Origin: Lachnospiraceae bacterium
GTDB taxonomy: Bacteria; Bacillota; Clostridia; Lachnospirales; Lachnospiraceae
Length of the DNA stretch: 64,000 nt
Assembly (NCBI GenBank): GCA_029054245.1
Contig: JAIDFQ010000043.1
Coordinates: 248,001 to 312,000 of the forward strand
Reading direction: 5' to 3'
Made by a program: the position numbers and the translations under genes
Shown here: positions 8,752-16,669 of the stretch, piece after piece
Layout of the letters: each line of letters begins with the position of its first letter
Position numbering within the stretch: the stretch's first letter is position 1
Notes under the pieces: model-generated
What the model was told of the DNA's origin: nothing
What the model saw: the letters and a program-made list of their open reading frames with translations, nothing else
Databases searched by the model: none

Positions 8752-9957
8752 ATGGAAAAAATTAAGATGACGACTCCTCTTGTGGAGATGGATGGAGATG
8801 AGATGACCAGAATTCTCTGGCAGATGATCAAGGACGAGCTTTTGCTTCCCTATATTGATTTGAAGACAGAGTATTATGATTTGGGGCTGGAGCACAGGAA
8901 TGAAACCAATGATCAAGTCACGGTGGACAGTGCGGAAGCAACCAAAAAATACGGCGTGGCTGTCAAGTGTGCAACAATCACACCGAATGCGGCAAGAATG
9001 ACGGAATATCATTTGAAAGAAATGTGGAAGAGCCCTAACGGGACCATCAGAGCTATTTTGGACGGTACTGTTTTCAGGGCGCCTATTTTGATAAAAGGGA
9101 TTGTTCCCTATGTGAAAAATTGGACGAAACCCATTACCATTGCCCGTCATGCTTATGGCGATGTATATAAGAATACCGAAATCAAGGTTCCGGGCAAGGG
9201 AAAGGCGGAGCTGGTCTTTACGGCAGAAGACGGAACTGTGACCAGAGAACTGATTCATGATTTTGACGGCGCTGGAATCCTCCAGGGAATCCACAACACA
9301 GAAAAATCTATTTCCAGCTTTGCAAGGGCGTGCTTCAATTATGCCATCGATACAAAGCAGGATTTGTGGTTTGCGACGAAGGATACCATCTCTAAGAAGT
9401 ACGATCACACGTTCAAGGATATCTTTCAGGATATATATGAGGCGGAATATAAAGAAAAGTTTGAAAAGCTTGGCATAGAGTATTTTTATACATTGATTGA
9501 TGATGCGGTTGCACGTGTTGTCCGCTCTGAGGGCGGTTTCATATGGGCATGTAAGAATTACGATGGTGATGTTATGTCGGATATGGTTGCTACTGCTTAT
9601 GGTGATTTGTCCATGATGACATCTGTGCTGGTTTCTCCCAGCGGTGTCTATGAATATGAGGCGGCTCACGGAACGGTTCAGCGTCATTATTATAAACACC
9701 TGAAGGGAGAAGAGACCTCCACCAACTCTATCGCAACGATTTTTGCGTGGACAGGAGCCCTTCGCAAGAGAGGAGAGCTGGACAAAATCCCAGAATTGAT
9801 GGCATTTGCTGATAAGCTGGAGAAGGCATGTATCAAAACGGTGGAGGACGGAAAAATGACCAAGAGCCTGTCGCTAATATCGACCTGCGAAAATCCGGTT
9901 ATTTTAAACAGCCTTGATTTTATCAAAGCAATCAGAGAGACTTTTGATACTCTATAA
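8752..9957 (+). CDS. icd: NADP-dependent isocitrate dehydrogenase, eukaryotic-type
   Basis: The 401-residue protein matches the homodimeric, eukaryotic-like IDH class: [11 protein letters not shown] at the N terminus, [11 protein letters not shown] and [16 protein letters not shown] for isocitrate binding, [25 protein letters not shown] with metal-binding Asp residues, and AAHGTVQRH for cofactor. It oxidises isocitrate to 2-oxoglutarate with NADP+. I chose the ATG at 8752, five bases after GGAGG, because the track's ATG at 8713 lies inside gntR and has no ribosome binding site. Together with the citrate synthase-like gene it forms most of the oxidative half-cycle for glutamate synthesis. It ends one base before the convergent ABC-F gene. 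Confidence 0.93.
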   Translation: MEKIKMTTPLVEMDGDEMTRILWQMIKDELLLPYIDLKTEYYDLGLEHRNETNDQVTVDSAEATKKYGVAVKCATITPNAARMTEYHLKEMWKSPNGTIRAILDGTVFRAPILIKGIVPYVKNWTKPITIARHAYGDVYKNTEIKVPGKGKAELVFTAEDGTVTRELIHDFDGAGILQGIHNTEKSISSFARACFNYAIDTKQDLWFATKDTISKKYDHTFKDIFQDIYEAEYKEKFEKLGIEYFYTLIDDAVARVVRSEGGFIWACKNYDGDVMSDMVATAYGDLSMMTSVLVSPSGVYEYEAAHGTVQRHYYKHLKGEETSTNSIATIFAWTGALRKRGELDKIPELMAFADKLEKACIKTVEDGKMTKSLSLISTCENPVILNSLDFIKAIRETFDTL

Positions 9958-9958
9958 G

Positions 9959-11872
9959 TTACTCATTTAAAAGCAATTCCCATTGTTCATACAGCGGCAG
10001 TAGTTTCTCATTCAGATCCTGCTGCCGTTTTGTCAATTCTTGCAGTTTTGCCACATCTGTTGCCACATCAGGCTGACTCATGGTCGCTTCGGTTTCTGAC
10101 AGCTGTTCTTCTAAAGAAGTGATGGCTTCTTCGCATCTGCGCAGATCGTTTTCTCTTTTTCTTGCCTTTGCCTGCAGTTCTTTCTGTGCCTGCCAGTCCA
10201 GCTTTGTCTCAGAGGGGACAGCTTCTTTTTTGAAAGAATTTTCTTGGGAAGAAGCTACTTCGTTAAATGTGGCTTTTTTTTCAAGATAATAATCGTAATT
10301 ACCAAGATAACTGGTTAATCTGCCGTCGGATAAATCCAGAATCCTTAAAGCGGTACGGTTGATGAAATAACGGTCATGGGATACATAGAGAACCGTGCCC
10401 TCATAGGCGTTTAAGGCATCCTCCAAAATCTCCTTTGAGGTGATATCCAGATGGTTGGTAGGCTCATCCAGAATCAGAAAATTAGATTCTGAAAGCATCA
10501 GCTTAGCAAGAGATACCCGTCCACGCTCTCCGCCGCTTAAATCAGCAATTCTTTTGTAAACATCTTCACCGGTAAAAAGGAAGGCAGCCAGAGTGCTCCT
10601 GATTTCCGTGTTATTTAAATAAGGATAAGCATCTGATATTTCCTCGAACAGTGTTTTTTCCATATGCAGAACATGGTGTTCCTGATCATAGTAGCCGATA
10701 TGTACATTGGTGCCCAAGGTGATGGTTCCGGCATCCGCGCTTAAGAGATTGTTGATGATCTTTAAGATGGTCGTTTTTCCGGTGCCGTTATCGCCGATAA
10801 TAGCAACATGCTCCCCGCGTTTTATATCCATGCCGATATTGGAGAATAACTCCTGCTTTCCAAAGGATTTTGCCAGACCTTCTATGTGCAGCACATCATT
10901 GCCGCTTACACATCTGGGAGTCAGCGTCATATGAATGTCCGTGCGCGCTTCGGTGGGTTTGTCTAAAACCTCGATTTTGCTTAACATTTTTTCCCGGCTT
11001 TCAGCCCGACGTATAGATTTTTCTCGGTTGAAGGATTTCAGCTTTTCAATGACTTCCTCTTGATGCTTGATTTCCTGCTGCTGTTTGAGATAGGCATTTA
11101 AAGCGGCAGTGCGCAGTTGTTCTTTTTTTACGGCATATGCAGAGTAGTTGCCAGTGAAGGAAGCGGCTTTCGTCTGATCGATTTCAATGATTTTTCCTGT
11201 GATCCGGTCAAGGAAATAGCGGTCATGGGATACGATGAGGACCGCACCCTTGTAGTTGAGCAGATATGTCTCCAGCCAGGAAATGGAGTTTAAGTCAAGG
11301 TGGTTGGTAGGCTCATCCAAAATGATCAGGTCAGGTTTAAGGAGCAGAAGGCGTCCTAAGGCAATCCTGGTTTTTTGTCCCCCGGATAAAGTTGAGATCT
11401 GTTTGGAAAATTCCTCTTCCAGAAAACCAAGACCTTTTAAGACACCTGTGATTTCGCTCTTATAGGCATATCCGTTTGCAAGCTCAAAGGCGTGGGTGAG
11501 CCGGGTGTAGGTTTCCATCAGGGCATCTAGATGGCTGTCTGTTGCCTGCTTCATGGAAAGCTCAATCTGGCGGATCTTGCGCTCCATCTCGATGATATCT
11601 GACTTGACACTTAAGAGTTCGTCGTAGATGGTATTTTCGCTGTTTACGTCCTGGTTTTGCGCCAGATAGCCCAGGGTCTTTCCTTTGGCAAGTGAAATAA
11701 CGCCCTCGTCGGCAGTCTGCTCTCCAACGATGATGCGTAAAAGGGTGGTCTTGCCGGCGCCATTTATGCCAACGATGGCAGCTTTGTCGTATTCCTCGAT
11801 ATGAAATGAAACATTACGCAGTACAGGCTGGTCGCCGAATGCCTTTGATATATTTTGACATGATAAAATCAT
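9959..11872 (-). CDS. ABC-F family ATPase (YdiF/Uup/EttA-like ribosome factor)
   Basis: Two ABC ATPase domains lie in tandem without membrane segments. Walker A motifs are GINGAGKTT (domain 1) and GDNGTGKTT (domain 2); signatures are LSGGQKTR and LSGGERGR, each followed by LDEPTNHLD. The charged interdomain linker (EVIEKLKSFNREKSIRRAESRE region) and a C-terminal coiled coil (about residues 560-637) are those of ABC-F proteins, which act on the ribosome rather than transport. At 637 residues next to rex it resembles Bacillus YdiF, which also lies near rex. The start at 11872 (MILSCQNISKAFG) has AAGGA upstream; the track's 11890 start has none. Antibiotic-resistance function is possible for some ABC-F members but is not indicated here. 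Confidence 0.88.
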   Translation of the reverse strand: MILSCQNISKAFGDQPVLRNVSFHIEEYDKAAIVGINGAGKTTLLRIIVGEQTADEGVISLAKGKTLGYLAQNQDVNSENTIYDELLSVKSDIIEMERKIRQIELSMKQATDSHLDALMETYTRLTHAFELANGYAYKSEITGVLKGLGFLEEEFSKQISTLSGGQKTRIALGRLLLLKPDLIILDEPTNHLDLNSISWLETYLLNYKGAVLIVSHDRYFLDRITGKIIEIDQTKAASFTGNYSAYAVKKEQLRTAALNAYLKQQQEIKHQEEVIEKLKSFNREKSIRRAESREKMLSKIEVLDKPTEARTDIHMTLTPRCVSGNDVLHIEGLAKSFGKQELFSNIGMDIKRGEHVAIIGDNGTGKTTILKIINNLLSADAGTITLGTNVHIGYYDQEHHVLHMEKTLFEEISDAYPYLNNTEIRSTLAAFLFTGEDVYKRIADLSGGERGRVSLAKLMLSESNFLILDEPTNHLDITSKEILEDALNAYEGTVLYVSHDRYFINRTALRILDLSDGRLTSYLGNYDYYLEKKATFNEVASSQENSFKKEAVPSETKLDWQAQKELQAKARKRENDLRRCEEAITSLEEQLSETEATMSQPDVATDVAKLQELTKRQQDLNEKLLPLYEQWELLLNE

Positions 11873-11940
11873 AGTGACATATCCTTTCATAAAACATGGT
11901 GCCTAATACAGGCATATCATACTAAAATAGTAACAGTATC

Positions 11941-11969
11941 AGTTTACAGATGATAAAAGGGAATGTCAA
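11941..11969 (-). promoter_or_regulatory. Promoter of the ABC-F gene, divergent from rex
   Basis: Read on the minus strand: TTGACA (11969-11964), 17-base spacer, TAAACT (11946-11941). The -35 is perfect and the -10 is weak. The -35 box is one arm of a palindrome whose other arm is the -35 box of rex. Confidence 0.55.
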
Positions 11970-11981
11970 TGAATTGACATT
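11962..11981. promoter_or_regulatory. Palindrome made of two back-to-back -35 boxes
   Basis: AATGTCAA-TGAA-TTGACATT is a perfect 8-bp inverted repeat with a 4-base centre. Each arm contains TTGACA reading outwards. It could be only two -35 elements, or also an operator. A second palindrome TAACA-G-TGTTA at 11986-11996 lies in the rex spacer; its TTAACA part resembles a Rex half-site but the spacing is not that of the known Rex consensus. Confidence 0.6.
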
Positions 11982-12002
11982 ATTTTAACAGTGTTATATA
12001 TT
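11974..12002 (+). promoter_or_regulatory. Sigma-A promoter of rex
   Basis: TTGACA at 11974-11979, 17-base spacer, TATATT at 11997-12002, about 65 bases before the rex start codon. Confidence 0.7.
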
Positions 12003-12066
12003 ATTTTTATAACCAAATTTCAAAGCGCATATGATACAGCGCTTTAAGTAACAGGAGGCAATCCGG

Positions 12067-12717
12067 GTGGACAATAAAGAAATCTCACAGGCTGTGATTG
12101 GGCGGCTCCCAAGGTATTTTCGGTATCTAGGGGAGCTTAAAGATGGAGGAATTGAGAGGATTTCTTCCCAGGAACTGAGTGATATCATGAAGGTCACAGC
12201 ATCTCAGATCCGTCAGGATTTCAATAATTTTGGCGGTTTCGGACAACAGGGATACGGATATAAGGTTGAATACCTCTATGAGGAAATCGGCAGGATATTG
12301 GGACTTGAAAATACCCATAATCTAATTATTATCGGGGCTGGTAATCTGGGGCAGGCGCTGGTAAATTATATGAATTTTGAGAGAAGAGGGTTTTTGTTCA
12401 AAGGAATTTTTGACAGGAATCCAGAGCTTTACGGCAAAAAGATACGTAATATGGAAATAAAGCCTATGGAAGAAATGGAAGCTTTTGTTAAGCAAAATGA
12501 AATCGATATTGCTGTTCTTACCATACCAAAGTCAGAAGCTGCCAGGGTTGCTGAAAAGCTGGTGCAGAATGGAATTAAGGGTATTTGGAATTTTGCACAT
12601 GTAGACTTAAATGTTCCGAAGGAAATCCAGGTAGAAAACGTCCATTTATCGGACAGTCTTATGAAGCTGGCTTATAGCATAAATCGTTATGGTAACGAAT
12701 CAGAAGGCACATTTTAA
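12067..12717 (+). CDS. rex: Redox-sensing transcriptional repressor Rex
   Basis: At 216 residues it has the usual Rex length. The N-terminal winged helix (about 5-80) contains RLPRYFRYL and the conserved ISSQELSDIMKVTASQIRQDF. The C-terminal Rossmann domain has GAGNLGQAL for NAD(H), and the final helix for domain swapping includes SINRYG. Rex represses fermentative and NADH-reoxidation genes until the NADH/NAD+ ratio rises. The start is GTG with AGGAGG eight bases upstream. Rex and the ABC-F gene are transcribed from adjoining divergent promoters. Palindromes at the promoter could allow autoregulation, but that is inference. Confidence 0.95.
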   Translation: MDNKEISQAVIGRLPRYFRYLGELKDGGIERISSQELSDIMKVTASQIRQDFNNFGGFGQQGYGYKVEYLYEEIGRILGLENTHNLIIIGAGNLGQALVNYMNFERRGFLFKGIFDRNPELYGKKIRNMEIKPMEEMEAFVKQNEIDIAVLTIPKSEAARVAEKLVQNGIKGIWNFAHVDLNVPKEIQVENVHLSDSLMKLAYSINRYGNESEGTF

Positions 12718-12747
12718 AAGAATCTAAAAAATCACGGAGGTATGCAT

Positions 12748-13374
12748 ATGTCAAGATCAGACGATATATATAAACCTGCGCTGGCAAACAAAAAGATACC
12801 AATCCTTACACTGGATAATAAATGGCATAAACTGTTTACACAGGCAGAACCAAACAAGAGGTTAAAACGTCGGGAAGAAGAATTAAATGAACTATTAAAA
12901 AGACAGGGAAAGGCAACTACAGAGATTAAGGAAATCAAGAAGCTTAAGAGAAGGCTGATGCAGGAAATCATGGAAAATGCAAGCGAAGCTTCTTCAGGAA
13001 ATGATGCAAGGGCAAGAAAGAAAACGGATGAGAGCAAACGCCTAATGGGCGAGTGCAATGAGAAAATTGCAGGGTATGAGGATGAACTGTTAGAACTTCC
13101 CAGGCAGATCGACAAGGTCAACAAGGAATTGATGCTGATGACGATGGAGATATGCTATGACAGACTGAAAGAAAATGAACGGGATATTGAAGAAATCACA
13201 AAGTGGGTTGCACAGGTGAAGGAGGAACTGAAGGAGAAGCTGATTTTAAAACAGGAAAAGGAAACGGTCAATCAGGAACTTTATTCTTATATGCATGATA
13301 TTTTTGGGGCAGACGTGATTAATATGTTTGATACGAAATATAAGATCGAGGAACCGGAAGGCGGCAGAAAGTAA
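12748..13374 (+). CDS. Conserved coiled-coil protein of unknown function
   Basis: I do not recognise a named domain. The 208-residue, highly charged protein begins with a short non-helical segment (YKPALANKKIPILTLDNKWH) that resembles a docking peptide. Long helices rich in Lys/Glu follow (about 40-85, 100-185), predicted to form coiled coils, and an acidic tail ends the protein. No signal peptide or membrane segment is seen. The track's ATG at 12742 is one base from the GGAGG, so the ATG at 12748 (seven bases away) is the start. It lies 30 bases after rex and 15 before the NAD(P)HX repair gene, so an operon is likely. A cytoplasmic structural or adaptor role would fit the composition, but nothing shows it directly. 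Confidence 0.7.
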   Translation: MSRSDDIYKPALANKKIPILTLDNKWHKLFTQAEPNKRLKRREEELNELLKRQGKATTEIKEIKKLKRRLMQEIMENASEASSGNDARARKKTDESKRLMGECNEKIAGYEDELLELPRQIDKVNKELMLMTMEICYDRLKENERDIEEITKWVAQVKEELKEKLILKQEKETVNQELYSYMHDIFGADVINMFDTKYKIEEPEGGRK

Positions 13375-13389
13375 TGGGGATTGTGTGAG

Positions 13390-14904
13390 ATGAAATATGT
13401 ATTGAAAGCACATGAAATGAAGGCGTATGACAGGGATACCAGTGAGCGGATTGGTATCCCTTCTATGGTTCTTATGGAGCGGGCAGCGCTTGCTGCGGTA
13501 GATGTGATTTTAAGAAAGAGGCATATGCCGGGGAAAGTGCTGATCGTGGCAGGGATGGGAAACAATGGAGGAGACGGACTTGCAATCGGAAGGCTTTTAG
13601 CGCTCAAGGGGGTAAAAGTCACCTTCTTTATGGCAGGTGATTTAGATAGAATGAGCGCTGAAACAAAAGCCCAGGCGGACATTATAAAAAATTCAGGGTT
13701 TTCCATACAGAGCAATTTTGAAGTGAAAGAATATGATATGGTAATAGATGCTCTGCTCGGAATCGGTTTATCCAGGAATATGGAAGGCGTATATTTAGAT
13801 GTCATAGAGCAGATAAATGCCTGCGGAAGAAGAGGGGCGTTCATTTTAAGTGTGGATATACCGTCGGGTATCTGTGCGGACAACGGAAAGATTTTAGGCG
13901 GTGCGGTACGGGCAGATCTTACAGTGACGTTTGCGTTTGCAAAAAGAGGGCATCTTTTGTACCCTGGAAGGGAATACACGAAAGAACTGGTCGTTAAGGA
14001 CATTGGTATTACGCAGCAGTCTTTTGGGGAAGAACCTCCTGGCGCTTTCTGCTATGAAAGAGGTGATGCCGTAAGGCTTCTTCCGAAACGGCGACCGGAT
14101 GGAAATAAAGGCTCTTTTGGCAAAGTACTGCTTTTGGCAGGAAGCCGCGATATGGGGGGCGCATGTATATTGTGTGGACGCAGTATCCTTAAGGCGGGTG
14201 CAGGCATGGTCAAAATCATAACCTGCTCCTGCAACCGGGAAATCATGCAGAATGCAGTTCCGGAAGCGATGCTTTATACCTTCGATGAGGCGCCTGATAA
14301 AGAGCAGGTACAAAAGTCTATGGACTGGGCAGACGTCGTAGTTGCAGGTCCGGGAATGGGAACTGATCAAAATGCGTATCTGCTGATAAAGTATGTTTTG
14401 AGGGAAGGAAAGAATCCCATTGTGCTCGATGCAGATGCCCTTAATCTGCTGGCAGCACATGAAGAACTGCGTATGCTTGCAGCAGGATACGGGGCGGAAA
14501 GGATGATTATTACGCCCCATCCCGGGGAGTTGGTGCGTCTTGCCAAGACGCATATGGAGGAATACCAAAACCACAGAGAAACACTGATGCTAGAGCTTGC
14601 CAAAGAGCTTTCCTGTATCGTTGCGGCGAAGGATGCCGTGACGATGGTGGCGCAGGCAGGGAGAAGGGAAATCTATATCAATACATCGGGAAATGATGGA
14701 ATGGCAGGCGCAGGCAGCGGAGATGTGCTGGCAGGTGTGATAGGCGGACTTCTCGCACAAAAACAGGAAGCTTTTGACGCGGCATGCCTGGGGGTATACC
14801 TTCATGGACTTGCGGGGGAGGAGGCGTCCGTAAAAGAGGGGCGCCGCGGAATGACTGCGTCAGATATTATAAAAAACCTTCCCATTGTGATGAGAGAGGC
14901 ATAA
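13390..14904 (+). CDS. nnr: Bifunctional NAD(P)H-hydrate epimerase/dehydratase
   Basis: The 504-residue protein fuses an N-terminal YjeF/NnrE epimerase domain (about 1-215; MERAA, GMGNNGGDGLAIGRLL, VDIPSGICADNG) to a C-terminal NnrD ribokinase-like dehydratase (about 225-500; GNKGSFGKVLLLAGS, AGPGMG, TPHPGEL, GNDGMAGAGSGDVLAG). Together they repair hydrated NAD(P)HX: the epimerase interconverts R and S forms and the ADP/ATP-dependent dehydratase restores NAD(P)H. I chose the ATG at 13390 (GGGGA nine bases upstream) instead of the TTG at 13381. Its position right after rex, the NADH sensor, and before alr is consistent with a housekeeping cluster; the fused form and alr neighbour are common in Clostridia. 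Confidence 0.93.
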   Translation: MKYVLKAHEMKAYDRDTSERIGIPSMVLMERAALAAVDVILRKRHMPGKVLIVAGMGNNGGDGLAIGRLLALKGVKVTFFMAGDLDRMSAETKAQADIIKNSGFSIQSNFEVKEYDMVIDALLGIGLSRNMEGVYLDVIEQINACGRRGAFILSVDIPSGICADNGKILGGAVRADLTVTFAFAKRGHLLYPGREYTKELVVKDIGITQQSFGEEPPGAFCYERGDAVRLLPKRRPDGNKGSFGKVLLLAGSRDMGGACILCGRSILKAGAGMVKIITCSCNREIMQNAVPEAMLYTFDEAPDKEQVQKSMDWADVVVAGPGMGTDQNAYLLIKYVLREGKNPIVLDADALNLLAAHEELRMLAAGYGAERMIITPHPGELVRLAKTHMEEYQNHRETLMLELAKELSCIVAAKDAVTMVAQAGRREIYINTSGNDGMAGAGSGDVLAGVIGGLLAQKQEAFDAACLGVYLHGLAGEEASVKEGRRGMTASDIIKNLPIVMREA

Positions 14905-14948
14905 GTGGTTAAAATACAGCCTGCTGGCAGAAGAAGAGAGGAATTGCA

Positions 14949-16157
14949 GTGAAAGAAGAGGATATCATATATAGGCTAAAAAGGGTCTATGCGGAAATAA
15001 ATCTGGATGCAGTCAGATGCAATATGGAAAACATGAAAAAAAATATTGCGCCGAAGACAGAAATGATTGCAGTAATCAAAGCGGATGGATATGGGCATGG
15101 AGCAGTGCCGATTGCACGGGAACTGGAAGCACTTGCGTTTCTTTACGGTTTTGCAGTAGCGACGGCTGAAGAGGCGGAGCAGCTTAGGAATGCTGGGATT
15201 ACGAAACCGATTCTGGTTCTTGGATATACCTTTCCATACAGCTATGAAAAAATGATACAGGAAGAGGTCAGGATGGCAGTCTTCCGTTATGATACGTTAA
15301 ATGAGCTGTCAGATGCAGGTATCCGATTAGCGAAGAAAGGCATCTTTAAAAAGGCAAAGATTCACATTAAAGTTGACACGGGGATGAGCAGAATCGGTGT
15401 AAGACCAGATGAAGAAGGACTTTGTTTTGTGGAGAAAGCTTTTAAAACAGATGGGATTGAAGTGGAGGGCATTTTCACCCATTTTGCGAGAGCTGACGAA
15501 GCGGATAAATCTTCTGCGGAAAATCAGCTTTCTGTATTTGAGCAGTTCCTTGAGAGGGTAAGAGAAAGCACTGGCAGTAAGATTTTCTATAAGCACTGTT
15601 CAAACAGTGCAGGGATCTTAGAACTGTCAAAGGCAAACATGGATCTGGTGAGGGCGGGAATAACGCTCTATGGATTATGGCCCTCCAGCCAGGTGAGGAA
15701 GGATATCGTAAAGCTTGTGCCGGCCCTATCTCTTTACAGTACCGTTGTATATGTAAAGGAAATAGAGGCAGGTACCGGAGTCAGTTACGGAAGTACCTTT
15801 GTTGCAGGAGAAAAGATGCGGATAGCCACGGTTCCTATCGGATACGGGGATGGCTATCCCAGAGGATTGTCAGGAAAAGGATTTGTACTGGTACATGGGC
15901 AAAGGGCGCCTATTTTAGGGCGGGTATGTATGGACCAGTTTATGATAGATGTGACCCATATCCCCGGGGTGGCGCAGGGGGATATGGTGACGCTGATTGG
16001 ATGTGATGGAAAGGAGCAGATCACAATGGAGGAATTAGGCGATCTTTCCGGCAGGTTCAATTATGAGTTTGCATGCGATATCGGGAAACGTGTGCCGAGA
16101 GTCTATAAAAAAGGCGGGAAAATTCTGTGCACAGAGGAATGCTGTCAGGATTTTTAA
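14949..16157 (+). CDS. alr: Alanine racemase
   Basis: This is a 402-residue PLP enzyme of fold type III. The PLP-binding Lys is in VIKADGYGHG (about residue 39), the second-base Tyr in VSYGSTF (about residue 279), and the barrel ends with RVCMDQFMIDVT. It makes D-alanine for peptidoglycan. A GTG start is used, with GAGGAA five bases upstream. The N terminus is a little extended (MKEEDIIYRLKR) and the C terminus carries an unusual Cys-rich tail (CTEECCQDF). It is followed by the MazF-like gene, as in Bacillus, except that the antitoxin gene normally between them is missing. Confidence 0.95.
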   Translation: MKEEDIIYRLKRVYAEINLDAVRCNMENMKKNIAPKTEMIAVIKADGYGHGAVPIARELEALAFLYGFAVATAEEAEQLRNAGITKPILVLGYTFPYSYEKMIQEEVRMAVFRYDTLNELSDAGIRLAKKGIFKKAKIHIKVDTGMSRIGVRPDEEGLCFVEKAFKTDGIEVEGIFTHFARADEADKSSAENQLSVFEQFLERVRESTGSKIFYKHCSNSAGILELSKANMDLVRAGITLYGLWPSSQVRKDIVKLVPALSLYSTVVYVKEIEAGTGVSYGSTFVAGEKMRIATVPIGYGDGYPRGLSGKGFVLVHGQRAPILGRVCMDQFMIDVTHIPGVAQGDMVTLIGCDGKEQITMEELGDLSGRFNYEFACDIGKRVPRVYKKGGKILCTEECCQDF

Positions 16158-16232
16158 CTGCAACTGAATACCTTCTGACAATACGGTTATACTATTTACT
16201 GACTTGAAATTATCCTATTGTTGAAATGAAGG

Positions 16233-16592
16233 GTGTGTGAAGAAGTGAGAAGAGGGGATATTTATTATGCAGATTTAAGACCGGTGGTGGGTTCAGAACA
16301 GGGCGGTATCAGACCGGTGCTGATTATACAGAATGATGTGGGGAACAGACATAGCCCTACGGTAATCTGTGCGGCGATCACATCAAAGATGAACAAGGCG
16401 AAGCTGCCTACGCATATAGAGTTAAGTTCAGGGAGATATGATATGGTGAAGGATTCGGTCATCCTCTTAGAACAGCTAAGAACAATAGATAAAAAGCGTC
16501 TGAAAGATAAGGTATGCCACCTGGACGAAGATATCATGAGGCAGGTGAACCGCGGGCTCATGGTCAGTCTTGAACTGGGTACATATATGTAA
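16233..16592 (+). CDS. MazF/EndoA-type mRNA interferase, no adjacent antitoxin
   Basis: The 119-residue protein matches the PemK/MazF family along its full length, very like Bacillus Endo[30 protein letters not shown], the catalytic-site ICAAITSK and [16 protein letters not shown]. Such proteins cut single-stranded mRNA at short sites and are normally held by a MazE antitoxin encoded just upstream. Here only 75 bases separate it from alr and they hold no antitoxin-sized frame. The GTG at 16233 has a poor ribosome binding site; a GTG at 16245 (giving VRRGDIYY) is possible and would fit family lengths. TATACT at 16188-16193 may be a weak -10. Activity is likely from residues kept, but control must come from elsewhere. 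Confidence 0.88.
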   Translation: MCEEVRRGDIYYADLRPVVGSEQGGIRPVLIIQNDVGNRHSPTVICAAITSKMNKAKLPTHIELSSGRYDMVKDSVILLEQLRTIDKKRLKDKVCHLDEDIMRQVNRGLMVSLELGTYM

Positions 16593-16605
16593 GCCAACGC
16601 AGACC

Positions 16606-16634
16606 TTGACGATAAGAACAGGAAATGATATAGT
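16606..16634 (+). promoter_or_regulatory. Sigma-A promoter of the CNNM-yebC operon
   Basis: TTGACG at 16606-16611, 17-base spacer, TATAGT at 16629-16634, 35 bases before the ATG at 16670. Confidence 0.6.
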
Positions 16635-16669
16635 CTAATGTGATATTTTGTACAAAAGGAGATAGGAGA

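Noticed and set aside
8665-9699. 344-codon minus-strand ORF opposite icd
   Set aside because: Composition is that of an antisense shadow (Ile/His/Cys-rich), no ribosome binding site or domain, and icd on the plus strand is certain.
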